DNA from: an uncultured Campylobacter sp.
Lineage (GTDB): Bacteria > Campylobacterota > Campylobacteria > Campylobacterales > Campylobacteraceae
Direction: 5' to 3'
Assembly: GCA_937896205.1 (NCBI GenBank)
Contig: CALBNA010000187.1
Coordinates: 1 to 8,253, forward strand
DNA: 8,253 bases
Positions 1 to 6,085 of this stretch are shown piece by piece. Numbering within the stretch: the first letter of the stretch is position 1; each line of letters opens with the position of its first letter. The notes below the pieces were generated by a model, which saw nothing but the letters and a program-made list of their open reading frames with translations, did not search any database and was not told where the DNA came from. Made by a program: the position numbers and the translations under genes.

Positions 1-42
1 CTAGTACGGTCTCGTGGGCTCGGAGATGTGTATAAGAGACAG
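1..42 (+). other. Untrimmed Nextera i7 index, read-2 adapter and Tn5 mosaic end
   Basis: Positions 9-23 read GTCTCGTGGGCTCGG and 24-42 read AGATGTGTATAAGAGACAG, which together are the Illumina Nextera read-2 transposase adapter. The last 19 bases are the Tn5 mosaic end. The eight bases in front, CTAGTACG, match the i7 index I recall as N702 in adapter orientation. The stretch is therefore synthetic library sequence joined to the genome at position 43, not bacterial DNA. It shows that the contig ends here and that the data came from an Illumina Nextera library. The adapter match is certain; the index name is from memory. Confidence 0.97.
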
Positions 43-410
43 CTAGGATAGCAGGTAAACTCGCCTCTAACGATCTCTGCGGCGTCAAGAGCGATCGGCG
101 CGGCGCAGATGGCTGCTATAAATTTACCTTTTTTATCGAAACGCTTTATAATTTCTCTCATTTTTAGATTTCCCTCGATATTTGAGACGCCCGGCTGACC
201 GCCCGGCAAAACCAGCATATCGTAGTCCTCCTCCTCAAGATCGTAAAGCGTCATATCGCAGACAAATTTCACTCCGTGAGCGCCCGCTATAGGCAGCTTA
301 TCAAGCCCGACGATATCGACTTCCACGCCGCCTCGTCTAAGCACGTCTACGATACTAACGCCCTCTATCTCCTCAAACCCGTCGGCAAAAATCACGGCAA
401 CTTTTTTCAT
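43..410 (-). CDS. DJ-1/PfpI (ThiJ/YajL-like) family protein, 3' end missing at contig edge
   Basis: The 122 complete codons from ATG at 410 translate to the N-terminal two thirds of a DJ-1/PfpI-superfamily protein; full-length members have about 185-190 residues. Visible features are the starting beta strand KKVAVIFADGFEEIE, the LVLPGG strand-turn at residues 66-71 and the nucleophile elbow FIAAICAAP. In that elbow Cys102 aligns with DJ-1 Cys106, and Glu16 aligns with DJ-1 Glu18, which stabilises the reactive cysteine. The segment ends in TCYP, which in DJ-1 relatives precedes the second half of the fold. The family acts in the cytoplasm in oxidative or carbonyl stress, as chaperone, glyoxalase or deglycase; the exact reaction is disputed and cannot be read here. 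AAGGAG lies six bases before the ATG. The gene is cut by adapter sequence, so the truncation is an assembly edge and not gene decay. Confidence 0.9.
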
Positions 411-434
411 AATTTTCTCCTTAAATTTTTGATA

Positions 435-440
435 ATTATA
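435..440 (-). promoter_or_regulatory. Probable -10 element for the DJ-1 family gene
   Basis: On the minus strand the bases 440 to 435 read TATAAT, a perfect -10 hexamer. It would start a transcript near 428, giving a leader of roughly 18 nt before the ATG at 410, with AAGGAG inside it. No good -35 hexamer is visible, which is usual for Campylobacter sigma-70 promoters. Position relative to the gene is the main support. Confidence 0.6.
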
Positions 441-462
441 CTGCTATTTGTTAAATTTACGC

Positions 463-468
463 TATAAT
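463..468 (+). promoter_or_regulatory. Probable -10 element for the SelW-like gene
   Basis: TATAAT occurs 30 nt before the start codon at 499, predicting a start of transcription near 475 and a leader of about 24 nt. The -35 region (about 440-446) is weak, as is common in Campylobacter. Its inner edge is only 22 nt from the -10 hexamer of the divergent DJ-1 family gene. The two promoters therefore overlap, and polymerase on one would be expected to hinder the other. Confidence 0.65.
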
Positions 469-498
469 CGGCTCACTTTAAATTCGAAAGGAAGGAAA

Positions 499-750
499 AT
501 GGAAGTAAAGATTACGTATTGCAATTCTTGAAACTATAGACCGGTAGCTTCTCGTGTAGAAGAAGAATTTTTAAGTCAAATTCCAGGTGCTAAAATTAGC
601 AAAACCGTCGGTAGCGGCGGAAACTTCATAGTTGAAGTAGACGGAAAAGTAGTCTTTTCTAAAAAAGATCTCATCGGCACGGAAGTAAATGCCCTGCCAA
701 ATCACGAAGAGATCGTTGCTTTGGTCGATAGCGTTAAAAAATCAGCCTAA
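499..750 (+). CDS. SelW/Rdx-type selenoprotein with in-frame TGA at codon 11
   Basis: Reading from ATG at 499 with TGA at 529-531 as selenocysteine gives 83 residues, the usual size for the SelW/Rdx family (about 80-95). The N terminus is MEVKITYCNSU followed by NYRP, with C8-N9-S10-U11 placed exactly where SelW carries its CxxU redox motif after the first beta strand. Residues 42-56 (NFIVEVDGKVVFSKK) match the family's characteristic second half, FEVxVxGKLxxSKK. The family has a thioredoxin-like fold and is thought to act as a cytoplasmic selenol/thiol oxidoreductase; its partner is unknown. The AAAGGA ribosome binding site at 487-492 has six bases to the ATG. No ATG follows the TGA, so an internal restart is unlikely. 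The reading frame stays clean for 72 codons after the TGA, which argues against a pseudogene. Use of Sec requires selA, selB, selC and selD elsewhere in the genome. Confidence 0.9.
529..570 (+). promoter_or_regulatory. Candidate bacterial SECIS element for UGA recoding
   Basis: Downstream of the TGA at 529-531 the bases CTTCT (548-552) and AGAAG (558-562) form a perfect 5-bp stem around the loop CGTGT (553-557). The loop begins 21 nt after the TGA. Bacterial SECIS elements have a short apical stem, a small loop with a G in its first two positions, and a loop roughly 16-37 nt beyond the UGA; all three hold here. The hairpin lies inside the coding sequence, as bacterial SelB-dependent elements do. 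The stem is short and no lower stem is obvious, so the exact fold is uncertain. Confidence 0.65.
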
Positions 751-755
751 AGTCT

Positions 756-790
756 AAGCTAAGGCTTAGGCCTTGGCTTTTATTTTTTCA
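756..790 (+). terminator. Rho-independent terminator of the SelW-like gene
   Basis: Left arm 756-765 (AAGCTAAGGC) pairs with right arm 770-779 (GCCTTGGCTT) through ten base pairs including one G-U wobble, around the four-base loop TTAG. It is followed by a run of T residues through 788 broken only by one A. It begins six bases after the TAA stop, so the SelW-like gene is probably a single-gene transcript. On the minus strand the same hairpin holds the end of the DUF4304 pseudogene, but no T-tract follows it in that direction. Confidence 0.88.
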
Positions 791-1390
791 AATTTTATCT
801 CGTCTTTTTCATATTTTTTAAGCAAATCGTTTATACGCCTCTCAAAAATTTTCCATCTAGCTTTGTTTCCGTATTTTTCAAATAAACTTAACGCTTGGCG
901 GGTCAAAATTTCTTGTTCATTCTTTGTGAGCAAGTATTCAAAAAGCTGATCAATCACCGCTAGGCCGTTTCGCTCCGGCATCAAATCAATCAAATTTCGT
1001 TCGGTTTTTACCACGTCAAAAATCTAAACACCGCCCTTAAATCGCTCGTTAAATTTTTGCAAAGCGCTACCGTATCGGTATTTTCGTTGATTTCATAGTA
1101 AGGCGTTTTGGAGCCCTCGATAAATGAAATCCTATCTCTAAAATGACATTCGTATTCTTTGGGTTTTAAGATGAATGCCTTGCGGGTCGCGGCATCAATA
1201 AACGTGCCGTAAATACCGCAGTTTGCGTAAAATCTGGTTTCAAATGCGGTATCGCCGCTACTTTTTTAAAAATTTACGACATAGATAAATTCGGGAGTAT
1301 TTTTGTAGAAATTTAGCCCGTTTTTGTAAAGCCGTTATCTTTAAACAGCGGCTTTACTTGGGCTATGAGCTCGTCAAATTTTGTTTTCAT
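766..1390 (-). pseudogene. DUF4304-type protein gene, broken by two frameshifts and a nonsense codon
   Basis: Three reading frames join into one protein. Frame one runs from ATG at 1390 (MKTKFDELIAQVKPLFKDNG) to a TAA at 1315-1313. Frame two resumes at 1316 with LNFYKNTPEFIYVVNF, meets a TAA at 1268-1266, then continues KSSGGDTAFETRFYANCGIYG down to about 1018. Frame three carries the last 82 or so residues to the stop at 768-766. Both joins need one missing base restored: near 1316-1320 next to a GGG run, and in the five-base T run at 1022-1018. The total is 625 nt, and adding two bases gives exactly 209 codons. The stop at 1268 sits where relatives have Gln in an I/F-Q-K-S motif, consistent with CAA to TAA. 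I assign DUF4304 from the pattern NFYK...Y.(I/V)N.QKS; the function of that family is unknown. It starts 18 nt behind efp, with no clear ribosome binding site, so it was probably co-transcribed with efp. Confidence 0.82.
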
Positions 1391-1408
1391 CAAATTTGAC
1401 GACTATGA

Positions 1409-1975
1409 TTATTTGTTTGCGCGCTCGATGTATTCGCCGCGGACGGTATCCACGCGGATGACCTCGCCCTCAAGCACGTGAAAAGGTATCTGCACGACCG
1501 CGCCGCTTTCTAGCGTAGCAGGCTTTTTACCGCCCTGGGTATCACCTTTAAAATTCGGCGGAGTTTCGACGATCTTTAGCTCGACGACTTGAGGCACTTC
1601 TACGCCGATAGCCTTGCCGTTGTGAAACAAAATCTCAACCATCATGCCGTCTATCATCCATTTTTTAACATCGCCCACGTCCTCGTCGCTGATCGCCACT
1701 TGCTCGTAGGTCGCAGTGTCCATAAACTGACAGAACTCGCCGTCGTCGTAAAGATACTGCATCTCTTTTTCTTCCAAATTCGGCTGATCGCATTTGTCGC
1801 CCGCATGGAACGTCTTTTCAAGCACTTTACCGTCGATGAAAGATTTGATTTTCGCGCGAACGAAAGCCGCTCCCTTGCCCGGTTTTACGTGCTGATACTC
1901 GACGACTTTATACGGAACGCCGTCTAGCTCAATCTTTAGTCCTTTTTTTAGGTCGCCCATAGAATAGGTTGCCAT
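1409..1975 (-). CDS. efp: Translation elongation factor P
   Basis: The 188-residue protein is full length for bacterial EF-P and has its three-domain layout: a KOW-like domain (about 1-64) and two OB-fold domains (about 66-128 and 130-188). It binds between the ribosomal P and E sites and relieves stalling at consecutive prolines. The domain I loop reads [10 protein letters not shown], with Lys34 at the tip. That residue is the one beta-lysylated by EpmA/EpmB in enterobacteria, so a lysine-modifying enzyme rather than the EarP/rhamnose system is expected. The domain III ending, with [17 protein letters not shown], is also typical. AAGGAG precedes the ATG by a short spacer, and an extended -10 promoter lies about 30 nt upstream. 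The DUF4304 pseudogene follows it on the same strand. Confidence 0.98.
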   Translation of the reverse strand: MATYSMGDLKKGLKIELDGVPYKVVEYQHVKPGKGAAFVRAKIKSFIDGKVLEKTFHAGDKCDQPNLEEKEMQYLYDDGEFCQFMDTATYEQVAISDEDVGDVKKWMIDGMMVEILFHNGKAIGVEVPQVVELKIVETPPNFKGDTQGGKKPATLESGAVVQIPFHVLEGEVIRVDTVRGEYIERANK

Positions 1976-2002
1976 TTTCTCTCCTTGTAGTTTTAAAGGC
2001 TG

Positions 2003-2011
2003 ATTATATCA
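2003..2011 (-). promoter_or_regulatory. Extended -10 promoter of efp
   Basis: On the minus strand the bases read TGATATAAT after a run of six T residues. That is a perfect TATAAT (2008 to 2003) with the TG of an extended -10 element. It would start a transcript near 1996, about 20 nt before the efp start codon. The T-rich stretch just upstream is typical for Campylobacter promoters lacking a conserved -35. It separates efp from the rpsA-serA-lipoprotein run. Confidence 0.75.
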
Positions 2012-2038
2012 AAAAAGTTTTTAGTTTAGTTTAAGAAG

Positions 2039-2102
2039 CGGCGAGAGAGCAAATTTGACCGCGCTCGCCGAAGTAAAACTCAAATTTAAGGCTTAAATTT
2101 GA
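2039..2102 (-). terminator. Inverted repeats behind the lipoprotein gene, possible terminator
   Basis: Two structures follow each other on the minus strand. The first is a palindrome at 2080-2102, TCAAATTTAAG around one central base, which spans the lipoprotein stop codon and is followed by GTTTTA. The second is a 7-bp GC-rich stem at 2064-2070/2039-2045 (CGGCGAG with CTCGCCG) with an 18-nt loop and only weak T content after it. Either could end the rpsA-serA-lipoprotein transcript before the efp promoter. Neither has a good T-tract, so the terminator call is tentative. Confidence 0.4.
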
Positions 2103-2307
2103 ACTCGCCTTTTTCCTTGCTTCGCTCAGACTGCGAGTGGATCTCCCTCTTCATCTGTTCGCTTACGCTAGGATCGTCTTTTTGTATCTTTTGAAATTTC
2201 TTTTTTTCGGTCAAAATTTTCTCAAAATTTTTCGTAGTTTGCTTTTGTACTTCGCTCTCGCAACCCGCAAGCAAAAACAAAATCGGAATCAAAAGTAAAA
2301 ATTTCAT
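2086..2307 (-). CDS. Small lipoprotein of unknown function
   Basis: From ATG at 2307 the product has 73 residues: a signal peptide MKFLLLIPILFLLAGC with lipobox LAGC and acylated Cys16, then a short, highly charged, Lys/Glu-rich tail without other cysteines. I chose this start because GGAGGG (2320-2315) sits seven bases before it and the signal peptide then begins at once. A start 17 codons farther upstream would put charged residues before the signal sequence and overlap the serA end. The residue after Cys16 is Glu. The tail looks helical and polar, and I recognise no domain. It follows serA by 43 nt on the same strand and is probably transcribed with it. The product is expected on the periplasmic side of the envelope, anchored by lipid. 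Confidence 0.82.
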   Translation of the reverse strand: MKFLLLIPILFLLAGCESEVQKQTTKNFEKILTEKKKFQKIQKDDPSVSEQMKREIHSQSERSKEKGEFKFKP

Positions 2308-2321
2308 ACTCAAACCCTCCT

Positions 2322-2353
2322 TAAATTTAAGCCCCAATTCGGGCTTAAATTTA
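2322..2353 (-). repeat. 13-bp perfect inverted repeat between serA and the lipoprotein gene
   Basis: TAAATTTAAGCCC (2322-2334) and GGGCTTAAATTTA (2341-2353) are exact reverse complements separated by six bases. The repeat starts at the serA stop codon (2353-2351) and ends where the lipoprotein ribosome binding site begins. No T-tract follows on the minus strand, so it is not a standard terminator. It could slow transcription, mark an RNA processing site or stabilise the serA 3' end. Confidence 0.7.
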
Positions 2354-3928
2354 GACAACTGCGTACTTTGCCCATACGCAAACGTCTAGATCGTTTAACT
2401 TAGCCAGCGTCTCTTTGGTTATTTTTTCATCCACAAGCACGACCGCAAGCGCCATACCGTGATCGTCGCGTCCTAGGCGGAAGTCGGCGATATTGATCTT
2501 CTCTTCGGCGAGGATAGATGAAATTTTAGCGATAACGCCCGGAACGTCGTTGTTTTTAAAGATAATCATCTTGCCTTTAGGCTTAAAGTCTGTTTTAAAG
2601 CCGTTTATCGTCACGATGCGTTGCTGATTTTCGCCAAACACCGTTCCGCCTATCGTTACGACGTCGTTTTCGGTCGTGATACGAACTGTGATTTTATTTT
2701 TGAAAATACTATTGCCGCCGACGGTGCTTTCTGTCGTTATGCCTTTTTCGTCGCACAAAAATTTAGCGTTTACGTAGTTTATCGTATCACCCAAACTCTC
2801 TTTTAGAGCACCCACGATCGCAAAGGTAAGCATAGAGTTAGCGTACTCGCTGATAGGGCCGTGCGTCTCGATGCGGATGGCCTTGATCGCTTTTTTGTTG
2901 ATCTGCGCGGCGAGGAAGGCCATCTTGCTCGTAAGCTCGATATAAGGCTCCACAAAAGGCGGTAGATCTTCCGTTTTTATCGGCAAATTTAGCGCGCTAG
3001 GATAGCTGATGCCGCGAGCCGCAGAGATAGCCTGTTCGGCTGCTGCGATAGCGATGTTGGCTTGAGACTCTAGCGTATTTGCGCCAAGGTGCGGTGTGAC
3101 GCTGACGTTATTTAACTCAAGTAGCGGATGATCCGTCGCCGGCTCCTTCTCAAATACGTCGATACCCGCAAACGCTATCTTGCCATTTTTTAGGCCATTA
3201 TACAGCGCCTCTTCGTTGTAAAGACCGCCGCGAGCGCAGTTTATGAGGCGTACGCCGTCCTTCATCTTTGCGATCTCCGCCTCGCCGATCATGTTTACGG
3301 TTTCTTTATTTTTCGGAGTGTGTATAGTGATGAAATCACACGCAAGGATATCGTCGAAATTTCGCGTATAAACGCCGCCCATATCGGTTACTTTCGAGGG
3401 ATCTATATACGGATCGTAAGCAATAATTTGCATACCGAAAGCCGCAGCCCTAACCGCTACGCGAGAGCCGATGTTGCCAAAGCCGATGACGCCTAGAGTC
3501 TTGTTAAAAAGCTCAACGCCGTACCATTTCTCGCGTTTCCAAATTCGGTCGATTTTTAGATCGTTGTGAGCGTACGGAAACGAGCGAGCGGCAGCTAGCA
3601 TGTGAGCCATCGTTAGCTCTACCGCGGCGATTGTGTTTGCCGTCGGGACGTTCATCGCGATTATGCCGCGTTTTGAGCAGCCATCCATATCTACGTTATC
3701 GACGCCGACGCCCGCGCGCACGAGAGCTTTTAGATTTTTAGCCGCATTTAAAAACGCTTCGCCGACCTCGGTCGAGCTTCGAGTGATGGCCACGTCAGCC
3801 TCGCCTAAGATATCCAAAAGCTTATCTTTAGGCACGTTTACTGCGTCGATTACTTTTATATCCTCTTCGCGATTTAAAATTTCAAAGCCGACTTTATGTA
3901 TTGCGTCGCACACTATTATCGTTTTCAC
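2351..3928 (-). CDS. serA: D-3-phosphoglycerate dehydrogenase
   Basis: This cytoplasmic enzyme oxidises 3-phosphoglycerate to 3-phosphohydroxypyruvate with NAD+, the first step of serine synthesis. At 525 residues it is the long form: substrate and nucleotide-binding domains (about 1-310), an intervening ASB domain (about 315-445) and a C-terminal ACT domain (about 452-525, GKMIIFKNNDVPGVIAKISS). The Rossmann glycine motif GFGNIG is at 149-154, with the adenosine-binding acidic residue nearby in AYDPY. The catalytic Arg-Glu-His set appears as NCARGG (Arg233), FEKEP (Glu262) and TPHLGANT (His280). The ACT domain suggests feedback by serine, although not all long forms respond. The start is GTG at 3928, with GGAG eight bases upstream; it overlaps the TGA of the preceding gene in a GTGA, pointing to coupled translation. 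Confidence 0.97.
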   Translation of the reverse strand: MKTIIVCDAIHKVGFEILNREEDIKVIDAVNVPKDKLLDILGEADVAITRSSTEVGEAFLNAAKNLKALVRAGVGVDNVDMDGCSKRGIIAMNVPTANTIAAVELTMAHMLAAARSFPYAHNDLKIDRIWKREKWYGVELFNKTLGVIGFGNIGSRVAVRAAAFGMQIIAYDPYIDPSKVTDMGGVYTRNFDDILACDFITIHTPKNKETVNMIGEAEIAKMKDGVRLINCARGGLYNEEALYNGLKNGKIAFAGIDVFEKEPATDHPLLELNNVSVTPHLGANTLESQANIAIAAAEQAISAARGISYPSALNLPIKTEDLPPFVEPYIELTSKMAFLAAQINKKAIKAIRIETHGPISEYANSMLTFAIVGALKESLGDTINYVNAKFLCDEKGITTESTVGGNSIFKNKITVRITTENDVVTIGGTVFGENQQRIVTINGFKTDFKPKGKMIIFKNNDVPGVIAKISSILAEEKINIADFRLGRDDHGMALAVVLVDEKITKETLAKLNDLDVCVWAKYAVV

Positions 3929-4410
3929 AGCTTGATCTCCTTGAAAGTTGAGCGTATATCGTACGCCTTAAGTTCGTTTATAACGCGGTCTAAAACGCCG
4001 TTATCTTGCGTGTTGATGTAAATTAAATTTTGTGAATTTTCTTTTACTACGCTAAAATCTACGGGTATGTTTTTTAATGTTTGAGTAAGGCAAAACATCG
4101 AATAGATATCGTTTTTATCAATCACTAACTGATAGGCCGTTTTTGTGACGGTTTTTGACTCGTCTTTAAATTCTATAAATATCTCGTTGCTTGCCAGCGC
4201 ATATTTTTTTGGAGTCAAATTTGCCATTTCGCCAACCCAGGATGCAGGACTGGCAGTCAAATTTGACTCCTCGTTACTTTGTGATACTTTTAGCCCCGCA
4301 GGCGCAGGCTCTTTTAAATTTACGTCCGCGTACTTATACAGCAAAGCGCCACATACGCAGACGAAAATCAGCAAAAAAGCAATCGCGCCCCAGAACAAAT
4401 ATCGCTTCAT
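3925..4410 (-). CDS. Membrane-anchored periplasmic protein of unknown function (Cj0892c-like)
   Basis: This 161-residue protein has one N-terminal hydrophobic segment (about residues 5-25, after MKRY) that is an uncleaved anchor or signal. A polar linker rich in Ser, Ala and Pro follows, then a mixed alpha/beta domain (about 70-161). Two positive charges before the segment fit an N-in, periplasm-facing arrangement. It has no enzyme motif I recognise. Its place between rpsA and serA matches a conserved hypothetical of C. jejuni (Cj0892c, from memory), so the assignment rests on synteny more than on sequence. The ATG lies four bases after the rpsA stop with no strong ribosome binding site, suggesting reinitiation after rpsA. 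Its stop overlaps the serA GTG. Expression is therefore tied to S1 on one side and SerA on the other. Confidence 0.85.
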   Translation of the reverse strand: MKRYLFWGAIAFLLIFVCVCGALLYKYADVNLKEPAPAGLKVSQSNEESNLTASPASWVGEMANLTPKKYALASNEIFIEFKDESKTVTKTAYQLVIDKNDIYSMFCLTQTLKNIPVDFSVVKENSQNLIYINTQDNGVLDRVINELKAYDIRSTFKEIKL

Positions 4411-4414
4411 TTAC

Positions 4415-6085
4415 TTATGATAGCTGTTCTTTAATAATATCGCCCAAAGTAACCTTATCGTCGCTATTTATCTCGTTTAGCACCTCGCGCTCTTTTTGTC
4501 TTGCAAGGCGCCTTACGCTTAGGCGGATTCTATTTTTCTTCTCATCGATAAAGGCTATCGCAGCTTCGATACTGTCGTTTATATTTAGGCTTTCAGCACT
4601 TACATTGCCTAGGTCTTCTTTGCGGATGAGCGCATCGACATTATCGCCGAGCTCTACAAATACGCCGAAATCTTTAATATCGCGAATTTTACCAGTCACG
4701 ATGTCGCCTACGTTAAATTTCTTTGCATAAGCTTGTACTGGGCTTTGTTTTAGATCCTTTTGACTAAGAGAAATTTTTTGCTCGTTAGAGTCGATTTTGA
4801 TGATTTTTACCTCAACCTCATCGCCCACTTTAAACAAATCTTTGCACTTGTCGTTTCTATCCCATGAAGCGTCCTCATTATGGAGCAAGCCCTCAACTGC
4901 GCCAATCCTAACAAATGCTCCAAAGTTGGTCACACTAGTAACTACGCCTTTAGTAACGTCGCCTTCTTTAAATTGGGCTTTAAATTCGTCAAACGGTTTT
5001 TTGAGTAGGTTTTTCAGACTCACTCTTAGGCGGCGATCTTTCGCGTCTATCTCGATAACCTCGACGTCAAGCTCCTCGCCCTCGCTAATGTGATCTTTTG
5101 GATTTTTGATATTTTTATCCCATGAAATTTCAGAAATGTGCAAAAAGCCCTCTATGTCGTTGCCAAGATCGACAAATGCGCCGTAAGGCTCTATGTTGCT
5201 AACGGTTACTTTTATGGTATCGCCCACTTCTAGACCGTCTTTTATCTCTTCCCAAGGATCAGGAATCGCAGCCTTGATAGACAGAGACAGGTGCTTCTTC
5301 TCATTATCGTATTTGATAACTTTTACTAAAACCTTATCGCCCTCTTTGTAGATAGAACCTGGATTTACAGGCCCTTTATAGCTTATCTCGCTGTAGTGTA
5401 CGAGTCCGTCTACTCCGCCCACGTCCACAAACATGCCGTAGGTAGTGATTTTCTTAACTACGCCCTCTATTACGTCCGTATTTTCAGCGACCGCAGATAT
5501 TGCTTCTCTTTTTTTCTTTCTATCTTCGTCAAGCAGTTTTTTTCTTGACACGATAATGCTTTGCTCGTCTTTGTCTATTTTTATGACTTTTACTTTAAAC
5601 GACTTTCCTACCACCGCGTTTGCGTCTTTAAAGCCGCCTTGCGAGCGAGGCAAGAAAAACTCGATACCATCGCTGTTTTGAGCAACAAAACCGCCTTTGT
5701 TTTTACCGATTATTTTTACGTCGAATATGTCTTGATTTTCTTCGTTATATGAGTCTATATAGGCTTTTACTTTTTCTTTTCTAAGCGCTTTTTTGTGAGA
5801 TACGATCGGCTTTCCGCCTCTTGAGCCGGTTATTACGACCTTTATAGTATCGCCCGCTTTAAATTTAAGCTCTCCGTTTTCGTCTTGGATCTCGGAAATA
5901 TTTAAAATTCCCTCTGATTTTTTACCGACATTTACAAAAACCTCGTCGCCTTTAATATCGACGATTATTCCGTCGCTATCTTCTTCAGTCTTTTTAAAAG
6001 ACTCCTCTAACATCGCGGCAAAATCGTCGTCTTCGATACCGTCGTTTGCCTTACTAAGCTGAACTTTTTTGTTCACCGCAGCCAT
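4415..6085 (-). CDS. rpsA: 30S ribosomal protein S1
   Basis: The 556-residue protein contains six S1 (OB-fold) RNA-binding repeats, at about 37-101, 118-185, 203-276, 287-360, 373-443 and 458-529. Repeats 3 to 6 show the typical GxVxxIxxYGxFVDLG and GLxHxSEISW pattern; repeats 1 and 2 are the divergent ones that dock on the 30S subunit. S1 helps recruit and unfold mRNA on the small subunit. The length agrees with epsilonproteobacterial S1. AAAGGA lies shortly before the ATG at 6085. The start was kept because the first S1 repeat begins about 37 residues in, after a charged leader. In enterobacteria S1 represses its own translation; no such operator can be judged here. The gene leads the rpsA, membrane protein, serA, lipoprotein run. 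Confidence 0.98.
   Translation of the reverse strand: MAAVNKKVQLSKANDGIEDDDFAAMLEESFKKTEEDSDGIIVDIKGDEVFVNVGKKSEGILNISEIQDENGELKFKAGDTIKVVITGSRGGKPIVSHKKALRKEKVKAYIDSYNEENQDIFDVKIIGKNKGGFVAQNSDGIEFFLPRSQGGFKDANAVVGKSFKVKVIKIDKDEQSIIVSRKKLLDEDRKKKREAISAVAENTDVIEGVVKKITTYGMFVDVGGVDGLVHYSEISYKGPVNPGSIYKEGDKVLVKVIKYDNEKKHLSLSIKAAIPDPWEEIKDGLEVGDTIKVTVSNIEPYGAFVDLGNDIEGFLHISEISWDKNIKNPKDHISEGEELDVEVIEIDAKDRRLRVSLKNLLKKPFDEFKAQFKEGDVTKGVVTSVTNFGAFVRIGAVEGLLHNEDASWDRNDKCKDLFKVGDEVEVKIIKIDSNEQKISLSQKDLKQSPVQAYAKKFNVGDIVTGKIRDIKDFGVFVELGDNVDALIRKEDLGNVSAESLNINDSIEAAIAFIDEKKNRIRLSVRRLARQKEREVLNEINSDDKVTLGDIIKEQLS

Noticed and set aside
24..42. Tn5 transposon end, possible insertion element at the left edge.
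   Set aside because: The 19-bp mosaic end is immediately preceded by the Nextera adapter and an index sequence, so it is library sequence and not a mobile element in the genome.
430..450. Fur- or PerR-like operator in the divergent promoter region (GATAATTATA).
   Set aside because: Only half of a Fur-type repeat is present and the PerR pattern does not fit; AT-rich promoter sequence gives such matches by chance.
276..467. Plus-strand open frame of 63 codons.
   Set aside because: It lies antisense to the DJ-1 family gene and then runs into the promoter region; it has no ribosome binding site and no recognisable protein pattern.
529..531. TGA as a plain nonsense mutation in a dead SelW-like gene.
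   Set aside because: It sits precisely at the CxxU selenocysteine position, the frame is clean for 72 more codons, and promoter, ribosome binding site, candidate SECIS and terminator are intact.
766..1014. An 82-codon open frame on the minus strand that could be called as its own small gene, with a faint TrpR-like look (YLLTKNEQE).
   Set aside because: Its GTG start has no ribosome binding site, there is no helix-turn-helix after the TrpR-like stretch, and the frame joins smoothly to the upstream DUF4304 fragments after restoring one T. It is the 3' part of that pseudogene.
4191..4730. Long plus-strand open frame opposite rpsA and the membrane protein gene.
   Set aside because: Its Ser/Arg-rich, repetitive composition is what antisense reading of these genes gives, and both genes on the other strand are clearly real.
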